NCBI GenBank assembly: GCA_021159225.1
Contig: JAGGSE010000042.1
Location: 1 to 10,699 of the forward strand
Reading direction: 5' to 3'
From: a bacterium
Lineage (GTDB): Bacteria > Patescibacteriota > Minisyncoccia > Minisyncoccales > JAGGSE01
Length of the DNA stretch: 10,699 nt
The notes below the pieces were generated by a model, which did not search any database, was not told the DNA's origin, and was given only the letters and a program-made list of their open reading frames with translations. The position numbers and the translations under genes were made by a program. Numbering within the stretch: position 1 is the first letter of the stretch; the number at the start of each line of letters is the position of its first letter. Below, piece by piece: positions 1-5,664 of this stretch.

Positions 1-131
1 TAGCTTTGCACTTTGCGCTTTACGCTTTGAGTTTAAAAATAATTTTGCATTTTGAATTGCCTGCCCCGTATAATTGCGGAGCAATTTGTTCGGGTCATTT
101 TGAGATTTGCATTTTGAGATTTGAGATTTAT
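1..131. repeat. Intergenic array of 7-bp-periodic units, interrupted by a palindrome
   Basis: No gene is visible here. From base 4 the sequence runs in exact 7-bp steps: CTTTGCA, CTTTGCG, CTTTACG, CTTTGAG, TTTAAAA. Two further units (ATTTTGC, ATTTTGA) lie at 42-55, and five more (ATTTTGA, GATTTGC, ATTTTGA, GATTTGA, GATTTAT) fill 97-131, ending at the stop codon of the YkuK-like gene. A palindrome at 65-94 separates the blocks. The periodicity is read directly from the sequence; the function is unknown. The first block closely resembles the block just upstream of uppS at 1902-1942. The array lies 3' of the galT/YkuK-like pair and may extend off the left edge. Confidence 0.75.
65..94. other. 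Two-tier palindrome (possible RNA hairpin) 3' of the YkuK-like gene
   Basis: The core is a perfect inverted repeat, AATTGC-GGA-GCAATT, at 72-86. It is flanked by an outer pair CCCG (65-68) and CGGG (91-94), leaving a small asymmetric internal loop. It sits 37 bases beyond the minus-strand stop codon at 132, so it could end or protect that transcript. No U-run follows the stem directly on the minus strand; the nearest T-rich stretch is roughly 20 bases further on. It is therefore not a classical intrinsic terminator. It may instead be an inserted palindromic element like those at 1738-1791. Confidence 0.5.
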
Positions 132-641
132 TTAAGTGTATCGGTCGGCAACGGTTGAGGCAACAAATGAATCGGGTTTTATTTTTGGCTCAAATCCATT
201 TCCTCTGATTAAATTCACTACTTCCTTTATCATATCTTTCGTTGCCCCATTGCCTCCAATATCGGCGTGAATATAACGAAACTGATACCTTGGGGTATAG
301 GGCAACTGGTTGAGGTGCTTTAATAACCTCTCTTTGAGAAAAAGGGCTAAATCGCAAGACAAAAGAACCTCCTCTAAAATCCTCTGCTTCCAATTGGAAA
401 ATTTCTGGTTCTTGTAGCCAACCTTTTTGATAAAAAACCTTCCGCCTTCCCCTACCCTTAAAACAACAACCACTACCGGAAAATTGGGCATCTCATCAGA
501 AGAAGAATCACAACCCACAATAATATCATAAAACCTCTCCGGCTTCTCGGAAATATAATTTAAAATCTCCTTAATTGCTTCATCTGCCTTTAGATTACCA
601 CAGGTAGGATTGTAAAAATAACCTTCTTGGGGTTTTAACAT
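132..641 (-). CDS. YkuK-like (DUF458) RNase H-fold protein
   Basis: This 169-residue protein resembles the YkuK/DUF458 family, small proteins predicted to have a ribonuclease H-like fold and of unproven function. Recognisable landmarks in order are the first-strand acidic motif VGCDSS (42-47), acidic residues E90/E91 in a helix, the block HADIGGNGATKD (125-136), the block GNGFEPKIKPDS (147-158), and a conserved-looking ADRYT end (165-169). The likely metal-binding carboxylates are D45, D127 and D157; that assignment is inferred from the fold, not aligned. There is no signal peptide or membrane segment, so it is probably cytosolic. The ATG lies 5 bp after the galT stop with no evident Shine-Dalgarno, so the two are probably co-transcribed and coupled. 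Family membership is fairly sure; the biochemical role is not. Confidence 0.8.
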   Translation of the reverse strand: MLKPQEGYFYNPTCGNLKADEAIKEILNYISEKPERFYDIIVGCDSSSDEMPNFPVVVVVLRVGEGGRFFIKKVGYKNQKFSNWKQRILEEVLLSCDLALFLKERLLKHLNQLPYTPRYQFRYIHADIGGNGATKDMIKEVVNLIRGNGFEPKIKPDSFVASTVADRYT

Positions 642-646
642 AATTG

Positions 647-1684
647 CTAATTTAGTGGCACCTTTCTCAGATATTCAGCCGCTTTTTCCGGCTGAATAGT
701 TGAAATTTCAATTCTTGTTCCAAGTTCAAAACCAGCCATAACCGAGGTTTTAGGCAAAATTGTCCAATGCCAATGATAGAAGGGATAACTTTTCCCATCG
801 CAGGGGGCGGTATGAAGATAAAAATTATACGGCGGATCCTTGAGGGCGCTTTTAAGTTTTTTCATAACAATCTGAAATGCCTCGGCTAAACCCTGTTTTT
901 GCTCTTCAGTAATTCTTTCAAAATAAGGCGAATGAAATTTTGGAGAAATAATTACCTCAAAAGCGGCCTTGGAGGCAAAGGGACAAAGGGCTAAAAATTC
1001 CTTGTTTTCAAAAACAATTCTTTTTTTCACCTTCCTCTCCCAGTTATTCAGTTGGCAATAAAGGCACTTCTTGTTTTTGCGAAAATATCTTTTGGAGTGA
1101 TAAAGTGCCTTTTTTAAATCTACATCAACCAAAGGCGTGGTAATAATCTGGGAGTGAGGATGGGGCTGGGACGCTCCTGCTTCTGCCCCATGATTGTGAA
1201 AAACTGAGATATATCTTACAAAAGATCTTTTCATTAAATCCAAATATCTCTGTTGATAGGCATCAAAAAATTCCTTTATCTGCCACCTTTCAAAATCAGG
1301 AAAAGTTTTTTTATGGTCCCTTGAGACAACCAACTCGCAATACCCGACACCGCTTAAAATATGATAAAAACTCCCCTCTCTCTTTTCTCTAATTTTCTTG
1401 TCTGGGATAAGAGCAGGATATTTATTGGGAATAACTATTGTTGTCCAGTTGTCTGCCTTTTCTATCTTCCTACCCCTTGAAAAAATCAAAATTGGCTTCT
1501 CCTGGGTGTCAATATGACAGAAGGGACATTCCTTCCTTGAAATCTTTATCTTTCTTTTCTTCTCAATAGCAAACGCCTCAGGCCTTCTTGCCCTTCCTGT
1601 AGCAATCAAAACCCAGTCGCCGCTGACAACATCAAACCGCAGTTCTGAAGGAAATTTATTTTTCAAACCCCTTCCTTTTTCCAT
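647..1684 (-). CDS. galT: Galactose-1-phosphate uridylyltransferase family protein
   Basis: This is a HIT-superfamily nucleotidyltransferase. GalT moves UMP from UDP-glucose to galactose-1-phosphate through a uridylylated histidine. Numbering from the ATG at 1684 (345 aa), candidate zinc ligands are C53 and C56 (CPFC), H124 (DHKKTFPDF) and H175. The active-site motif HPHSQ covers 175-179, with H177 the expected nucleophile, preceded by HNHG at 163-166. A second CxxC occurs at 207-210, and HWHW (304-307) plus AGFELGT (317-323) form the usual C-terminal block. A TTG at 1705 would add 7 residues. The ATG is preferred because it is the stronger codon and neither site has a good ribosome binding site. 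No galK or galE is visible, so the true sugar substrate is open; a related sugar-1-phosphate nucleotidyltransferase is possible. Confidence 0.88.
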   Translation of the reverse strand: MEKGRGLKNKFPSELRFDVVSGDWVLIATGRARRPEAFAIEKKRKIKISRKECPFCHIDTQEKPILIFSRGRKIEKADNWTTIVIPNKYPALIPDKKIREKREGSFYHILSGVGYCELVVSRDHKKTFPDFERWQIKEFFDAYQQRYLDLMKRSFVRYISVFHNHGAEAGASQPHPHSQIITTPLVDVDLKKALYHSKRYFRKNKKCLYCQLNNWERKVKKRIVFENKEFLALCPFASKAAFEVIISPKFHSPYFERITEEQKQGLAEAFQIVMKKLKSALKDPPYNFYLHTAPCDGKSYPFYHWHWTILPKTSVMAGFELGTRIEISTIQPEKAAEYLRKVPLN

Positions 1685-1694
1685 AACGTTTTTT

Positions 1695-1723
1695 TCTATA
1701 CCCAACTAAATCTCAAATCTCAA
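1695..1723 (-). promoter_or_regulatory. Possible promoter for galT, partly made of the heptad repeat
   Basis: On the minus strand a -35-like TTGAGA (1718-1723, 5 of 6 to consensus) lies 17 bp from a -10-like TATAGA (1695-1700, 4 of 6). Transcription would start near 1688, almost at the preferred galT ATG, giving a leaderless or nearly leaderless message. The -35 box is one unit of the 7-bp repeat, so similar boxes recur every 7 bp and the match may be chance. Confidence 0.3.
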
Positions 1724-1737
1724 AATTCAAATCTCAA

Positions 1738-1761
1738 CCCTGAACCACATAGGGTTCAGGG
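1738..1761. other. Perfect hairpin A inside the heptad array
   Basis: A 9-bp perfect stem, CCCTGAACC (1738-1746) with GGTTCAGGG (1753-1761), closes a 6-base loop. It lies between divergently transcribed genes, so it is not positioned as a terminator for either. It is immediately adjacent to hairpin B, whose arms differ by one base. Confidence 0.75.
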
Positions 1762-1791
1762 TTGCCCTGTACCCGACGTGGTACAGGGCAA
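1762..1791. other. Perfect hairpin B, near-twin of hairpin A
   Basis: A 12-bp perfect stem, TTGCCCTGTACC (1762-1773) with its complement at 1780-1791, closes a 6-base loop (CGACGT). Its inner nine pairs match hairpin A except for one position, where an A:T pair becomes T:A. Both arms changed, so pairing is kept. No function can be assigned from sequence alone; a mobile palindromic repeat or a DNA or RNA structural site are options. Confidence 0.75.
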
Positions 1792-1943
1792 ATCTCAAAA
1801 TTACATCTCAAAATTCAAAATCAACATTCAAGCGCAAAGCTCAAAGCGCAAAACGCAAAACTACAACTTAAAGCGAAAAGCGAAACCTTCTTCTTTTTTA
1901 GCTTTAAGCTTTACGCTTTGGCTTTGCACTTTGAGTTTAAAAT

Positions 1944-2618
1944 ATGAAAATACCAAAACACTTGGGAATTATTCTTGATGGAAATCGAAGATGGGCAAAA
2001 GAAAAGGGCCTGGCGGTCTGGGAAGGCCACAGAAGGGGAGTGGAAACGACAAAAAAAGCCATTAACTGGGCACAAAAGAAAGGAATAAAAACCCTGACCC
2101 TTTTTGTCTTTTCAACTGAAAACTGGAAACGCAAAAAGAAAGAAATAGATTTTCTAATGAAACTGGCAGGTTCTGCCATTAATAATAGTTTGAAAGAGAT
2201 AGACAAAAATAGAATTAGGGTCAGAATAATAGGGGAAAAGACGAAATTACCAAAATCCCTCAGAGAGCAAATCGCCTACATTCAAGAACTGACAAAAAAG
2301 AACAAAGCAATGGTTCTGAATTTAGCCCTTAGTTATGGAGGAAGAGCAGAAATTGTTGAGGCGGTTAAAAATCTTATCAAAAAGAAGGTACCCCCAGAAA
2401 AAATTGACGAAAAGGCAATTAATGAAAATTTATGGACATCCGATGTTGACCTGATAATCAGAACTGGCAAGGAACAGCGGTTGTCCAATTTTTTGTTATG
2501 GCAGTCGGCTTATTCGGAACTCTATTTTTGCAAAAAATATTGGCCTGAAATTAATGAAAAGGATTTAGACAATGCCCTGCTTGCCTTCAGCAGAAGGAAA
2601 AGAAGGTATGGAAGGTAA
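1944..2618 (+). CDS. uppS: Isoprenyl transferase (undecaprenyl-diphosphate synthase family)
   Basis: This cis-prenyltransferase condenses isopentenyl diphosphate units onto farnesyl diphosphate. It makes the long polyprenyl diphosphate that becomes the carrier for lipid I and lipid II. The 224-residue protein has the signature DGNRRWA (12-18, D12 the catalytic aspartate), H29, FSTENWKR (56-63), SYGGRAEI (130-137), and the C-terminal block DLIIRTGKEQRLSNFLLW (169-186). That block carries the diphosphate-binding arginines and is followed by the SELYF motif. It is somewhat shorter than typical bacterial enzymes of about 250 residues, mainly at the N-terminus. Chain length of the product cannot be read from this sequence. 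No Shine-Dalgarno precedes the ATG, and a heptad array abuts the start codon. It is functionally linked to the murG/ftsW block but transcribed separately. Confidence 0.93.
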   Translation: MKIPKHLGIILDGNRRWAKEKGLAVWEGHRRGVETTKKAINWAQKKGIKTLTLFVFSTENWKRKKKEIDFLMKLAGSAINNSLKEIDKNRIRVRIIGEKTKLPKSLREQIAYIQELTKKNKAMVLNLALSYGGRAEIVEAVKNLIKKKVPPEKIDEKAINENLWTSDVDLIIRTGKEQRLSNFLLWQSAYSELYFCKKYWPEINEKDLDNALLAFSRRKRRYGR

Positions 2619-2620
2619 AC

Positions 2621-3577
2621 CTACCCCTTCTTATGATTGATTCCGTGAAATTTGCGATGTATCTTTCTTAACTGAGGACTGGTAATATGGGTATATATCT
2701 GGGTTGTCCCGATGTTTCGGTGGCCAAGAAATTCCTGGACTATCCTTAAATCAACCCCTTTCATTAACAGGTCGGTAGCAAAACTATGGCGGAGGGTATG
2801 ACAACTAGTGGTCAAAGGTAGGCCGGCCAAAAGGGCATACCTTTTGACTATCCTTTCCATACTTCTAATACTCAGACGGCTATTTTTTTTCTTTCCCCGG
2901 TAATTTACAAAAAGGGGCTTTTGTTTATCGCTTCTGGCTTCTAAATACCTTTTCAGCCATTTTACCGCCCTTTCAGACAGATAAACTGTTCTTAAGCGGC
3001 CTCCTTTTCCAATTATTGAAATCTCCAGGTCCTTTGTATTAGGACCTATTTTAATCTGCTCTCTGTTAAGGGATACCAATTCAGCCACCCGCATTCCACT
3101 GGAAAAAAATGTCTCTAAAATTGCTCTGTCCCGAAGACCAATAATGTTTGATGTGTCCGGGGCTTCTAAAAGTTTCTTAACCTGCTCCAGTTTCAAAAAA
3201 TTCAGCGACTTTTCTGCTCTTTCTTTGGCTAATTTTATCTTCTCCGGAGAAAGCGAAGGAATGTCCTTTTCTGTAAAATAAACTAAAAGCTGACGAAGGG
3301 CGATGAGGTAATAATTTTGGGTTGTTCTTTTTAGGGGCTTTTTGTTTTTTTGGAAGTACCCCCTGGAAATAAATAACTTATATCTCCAGATATGTTCTGT
3401 GGTTAATTGAGGAGGCGTCAGATTTTCCAAATTGTTTATCTTTAGCCAATCCCAGAACCTTTTTAAAAATCGTGCGTAATTCTTCTGGGTTTCGTTAGAC
3501 AGGCCCTTTTCAATATCCAGCCAGTCAAGAAAATCATTGAGGTATTGAGGAATAGGTTTTAGGTTCTCAAAAGACAT
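2621..3577 (-). CDS. xerC: Xer-family tyrosine recombinase
   Basis: This is a site-specific recombinase of the XerC/XerD type, expected to resolve chromosome dimers at a dif-like site during division. The 318-residue length is typical. Residues about 9-105 form the N-terminal core-binding (SAM-like) domain, and about 128-310 the catalytic domain. All catalytic residues are visible: R163 (SSGMRVAEL), K191 (GKGGRLRT), H260 and R263 (CHTLRHSFATDLL), H286 (FLGHRNI) and the nucleophile Y295 (TQIYTH). It is therefore likely active. XerC, XerD and single-Xer systems cannot be told apart from this window, so the symbol is provisional. Nothing nearby suggests an integron, phage or integrative element. 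The gene has its own promoter at 3618-3646 and ends 2 bp from the convergent uppS stop. Confidence 0.92.
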   Translation of the reverse strand: MSFENLKPIPQYLNDFLDWLDIEKGLSNETQKNYARFLKRFWDWLKINNLENLTPPQLTTEHIWRYKLFISRGYFQKNKKPLKRTTQNYYLIALRQLLVYFTEKDIPSLSPEKIKLAKERAEKSLNFLKLEQVKKLLEAPDTSNIIGLRDRAILETFFSSGMRVAELVSLNREQIKIGPNTKDLEISIIGKGGRLRTVYLSERAVKWLKRYLEARSDKQKPLFVNYRGKKKNSRLSIRSMERIVKRYALLAGLPLTTSCHTLRHSFATDLLMKGVDLRIVQEFLGHRNIGTTQIYTHITSPQLRKIHRKFHGINHKKG

Positions 3578-3617
3578 ATATTAAATTTCGCTTAACCTAC
3601 ATTACACGACATTTTAT

Positions 3618-3646
3618 ATTATAACACCTTGCTTTCCAAATGTCAA
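3618..3646 (-). promoter_or_regulatory. Perfect consensus sigma-70-type promoter for the Xer gene
   Basis: On the minus strand TTGACA (3641-3646) is followed by exactly 17 bp and then TATAAT (3618-3623): 6 of 6 at both boxes with optimal spacing. Transcription should begin near 3611, leaving a leader of about 34 nt before the Xer ATG at 3577. No strong Shine-Dalgarno is visible in that leader. The promoter occupies the 83-bp gap between the small exported-protein gene and the Xer gene, which suggests the recombinase is transcribed independently of the upstream cell-wall run. Confidence 0.85.
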
Positions 3647-3660
3647 AAGGTAATCCCCTC

Positions 3661-4080
3661 TCAATGGAAAACCCAGCCAAATTTACTTTCAATAAAAACC
3701 CTTAACCTTGTCCAAAATGAGTTTCTGCCTATCTCTATTTTTTCCTTAACCTCATTTTTAAGCAATGGTTCTTGTTTTTCAATTTTTTTCCTCGCTTTGG
3801 AGTCAATCTCTTTGTAATGATACTCCATTTTGGAAAAAATATTGTCCTTGAGCCAAATATCTGCCTTTTTCCAAAAAGGAACAATCTGCTCTTCCCAGAC
3901 CTGCTTCATAATTGTCGGCAATTTTTCTTTAGCCGCTATCAAGACATTTTTCCCCATTTCTTTTGCTTCCTGAAAATTTTTGGGAGAAGAAATCATTGGC
4001 TTCTGAATTGTCTCTTGGGCAAAGACCAAACCCCCGGAAAGAAGAATAATGAGGAAAAAAATAAACAAAAATTTTCTCAT
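3661..4080 (-). CDS. Small predicted exported protein, function unknown
   Basis: I do not recognise this 139-residue protein. It starts with a textbook signal peptide: MRK, a hydrophobic core (about residues 4-20), and a likely signal peptidase I site after VFA-21. No cysteine follows, so it is not a lipoprotein, and the whole protein lacks cysteine. The mature part (about 118 residues) is rich in Lys and Glu and in scattered Trp/Phe, and is probably mostly helical. There is no second membrane segment and no known catalytic motif. Its ATG overlaps the gltX TGA by 4 bp (ATGA) and no Shine-Dalgarno is seen, so it is probably translated by coupling to gltX. Its place at the end of a cell-wall gene run makes an envelope role plausible, but that is inference only. 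Confidence 0.75.
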   Translation of the reverse strand: MRKFLFIFFLIILLSGGLVFAQETIQKPMISSPKNFQEAKEMGKNVLIAAKEKLPTIMKQVWEEQIVPFWKKADIWLKDNIFSKMEYHYKEIDSKARKKIEKQEPLLKNEVKEKIEIGRNSFWTRLRVFIESKFGWVFH

Positions 4081-5639
4081 ATCATTTCTATTGCTTGTCT
4101 TAATCGTCTCAATGTCTTCTCTTTTCCAAGAACCTCAGCCACCTCAAATGGGCTGGCTGATGTCGCTTTTCCGGTTAAAGCCACCCTGACAGGCCAAAGA
4201 AGGTATCCCCTCCCCTCCCTCTTCAATTTTTCTGCCACCTTTTCTGCCTCTCTTACCAAAATCTCTTGCAGTTTCTCCCTGTCCCAGTTCTCTTCTTCTA
4301 TCCTTGACAATTGTTTTTCTGCTCGGGCAAGCGCATACTTTATCTCCCGTTCAGACATTTCTCTCCATTTCAACAATTGTTTTTCATAGTCCAATTTTTC
4401 CTTAAAAAAGAAATCAGTCAATTCAACAATTTCAGACAATTTTTTCAGCCGTTCTCGGTAAATTGAAACAATTTTTGTAAGATAGTTAAAACTTATCGTC
4501 TCCCCAGTGGCTACAATCTTATAACCCTCTACATACAATTTCTCACTATTCCAAACCGGCTCAATCAACTTTTCTTCAACTAAATAAGGAATACAAAGCT
4601 CGGTCAATTTTTCAACTGGCGTCTGCCTAATATAAAAACCATTTAGAAAATCCAGTCGCTTGATGTTGAAAACTGCTCCGCTCTTCTGAATTCTGTCCAA
4701 AGAGAAATCTTTTATCAAAGAATTTAGAGAATAAATTTCCCTCTCGGTGCCGGGATTCCAGCCCAAAAAAGCCATGAAATTGATTAATGCCTGAGGCAGG
4801 TAGCCCTCTTTTCTGTATTCAGCAATTGCCACCGCTCCATGCCTCTTGCTTAACTTCGTCCTATCAGGTCCCAAAATAAGAGGAAGATGGGCATAGGCGG
4901 GATGAGAAAATCCAAGTGCCTCCTGAATGAGAATCTGTTTTGGGGTGTTGGAAATATGGTCTTCACCTCTAATAACATGGCTAATTTTCATCTCAAAATC
5001 ATCAACCACCACGCTGAAATTATATAAGGGATTGTCAAGATCTTTAGCGATAACAATGTCTCCTATCAGAGAGGTATCAAACTCAACCCCGCCGCGGATA
5101 AGGTCATTAAAAACTACCTTTCTTGAAGGCATTCTGAATCTAATCACTGAGGGCTTACCTTCTGATAGCCTTCTTTTTACCTCTTCTTTTGAAAGGGAGG
5201 CGCATCTTCCCGAATAATGAGGGGGCTGACCAATGCTCATTTGGTATTGTCTTTCTGCTTCTAACTCCTCTTTTGAACAGAAGCAATAATAGGCTTTTCC
5301 TTCTTTTAATAGTTTTTCCAAATATTTTTTGTAAATCGCCCTTCTTTGGGATTGTCGATAGGGGCCGTAGTTACCGCCAATATCAGGTCCTTCATCCCAT
5401 TTAATACCCAGCCACTTCAGACCTTCAAGAATGTCCTTCTCAAAAACCTCCTTTGACCTCTCAATATCTGTATCCTCAATCCTTAAAATAAACTTCCCCT
5501 CATTCTTTCTGGCAAAAATATAATTAACAAGGGCAGTTCTTGCCAGACCCAGATGCAGGAAGCCGGTTGGAGATGGAGCAAACCTTACCCTCACCTCTCC
5601 AGGCTTTACAAACCTGAATTCAGTTTTACTTTCAGTCAT
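4077..5639 (-). CDS. gltX: Glutamyl-tRNA synthetase
   Basis: This class I aminoacyl-tRNA synthetase charges tRNA with glutamate using ATP. The 520-residue protein begins its Rossmann catalytic domain with FAPSPTGFLHLGLARTAL (20-37), which contains the HIGH-type motif HLGL (29-32). The KMSKS-type loop is KLSKR (262-266). RIEDTD (53-58), IRGEDHISNTPKQ (223-235) and FLGWNPG (291-297) are typical. The C-terminal anticodon-binding helical region ends with VRVALTGKATSASPFEV (484-500), another family hallmark. Whether it is discriminating or also charges tRNA-Gln (for later GatCAB amidation) cannot be settled without alignment. It follows murG after 25 bp and overlaps the exported-protein gene. No clear Shine-Dalgarno precedes its ATG. 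Confidence 0.96.
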   Translation of the reverse strand: MTESKTEFRFVKPGEVRVRFAPSPTGFLHLGLARTALVNYIFARKNEGKFILRIEDTDIERSKEVFEKDILEGLKWLGIKWDEGPDIGGNYGPYRQSQRRAIYKKYLEKLLKEGKAYYCFCSKEELEAERQYQMSIGQPPHYSGRCASLSKEEVKRRLSEGKPSVIRFRMPSRKVVFNDLIRGGVEFDTSLIGDIVIAKDLDNPLYNFSVVVDDFEMKISHVIRGEDHISNTPKQILIQEALGFSHPAYAHLPLILGPDRTKLSKRHGAVAIAEYRKEGYLPQALINFMAFLGWNPGTEREIYSLNSLIKDFSLDRIQKSGAVFNIKRLDFLNGFYIRQTPVEKLTELCIPYLVEEKLIEPVWNSEKLYVEGYKIVATGETISFNYLTKIVSIYRERLKKLSEIVELTDFFFKEKLDYEKQLLKWREMSEREIKYALARAEKQLSRIEEENWDREKLQEILVREAEKVAEKLKREGRGYLLWPVRVALTGKATSASPFEVAEVLGKEKTLRRLRQAIEMI

Positions 5640-5664
5640 TTGTCTTTATTTTGCCACATCTGGT

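Larger units (their letters stand above)
1704..1943. repeat. Divergent-gene spacer filled with 7-bp-periodic arrays in both orientations
   Basis: This spacer separates galT (minus) from uppS (plus) and contains no credible gene. Heptads run AACTAAA, TCTCAAA, TCTCAAA, ATTCAAA from 1704 to 1731. After two hairpins (1738-1791) come further TCTCAAA and ATTCAAA units to about 1831, some steps being 6 bp. A GC-richer block follows at 1832-1859 (GCGCAAA, GCTCAAA, GCGCAAA, ACGCAAA). Past a pyrimidine tract at 1886-1899 the orientation flips to CTTTAAG, CTTTACG, CTTTGG, CTTTGCA, CTTTGAG, TTTAAAA (1902-1942), ending at the uppS ATG. Part of the flipped block is an inverted copy of the left side: CTTAAAGC at 1867-1874 pairs with 1901-1908. 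I see no convincing promoter or Shine-Dalgarno for uppS here. Confidence 0.8.

Noticed and set aside
65..94. Intrinsic terminator of the galT/YkuK-like unit
   Set aside because: No U-run follows the stem on the minus strand, and the core stem is AT-rich and short. It is kept only as a palindrome.
1685..1705. TTG start giving galT 7 extra residues
   Set aside because: TTG is a weak start, has no Shine-Dalgarno, and lies inside the repeat region. The ATG at 1684 is adequate, though the longer form is not excluded.
1704..1943. CRISPR array
   Set aside because: The repeat unit is only 7 bp with no spacers of constant length and no cas genes nearby.
1762..1978. Short plus-strand open frames in the galT-uppS spacer
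   Set aside because: Their translations are simply the heptad repeat read through (Lys/Gln/Ser-rich), and they run into uppS in other frames.
2621..3577. Integron or phage integrase marking a mobile island
   Set aside because: Its length and motifs fit housekeeping Xer. No attachment site, cassette, phage gene or composition shift is visible.
3578..3660. tRNA or small RNA gene in the gap
   Set aside because: The 83-bp gap is fully accounted for by the promoter and leader of the Xer gene, and no cloverleaf is apparent.
3772..4389. 205-codon plus-strand open frame
   Set aside because: It lies antisense across the exported-protein gene and the 3' end of gltX, with no recognisable motifs. It is a shadow of AT-rich coding sequence.
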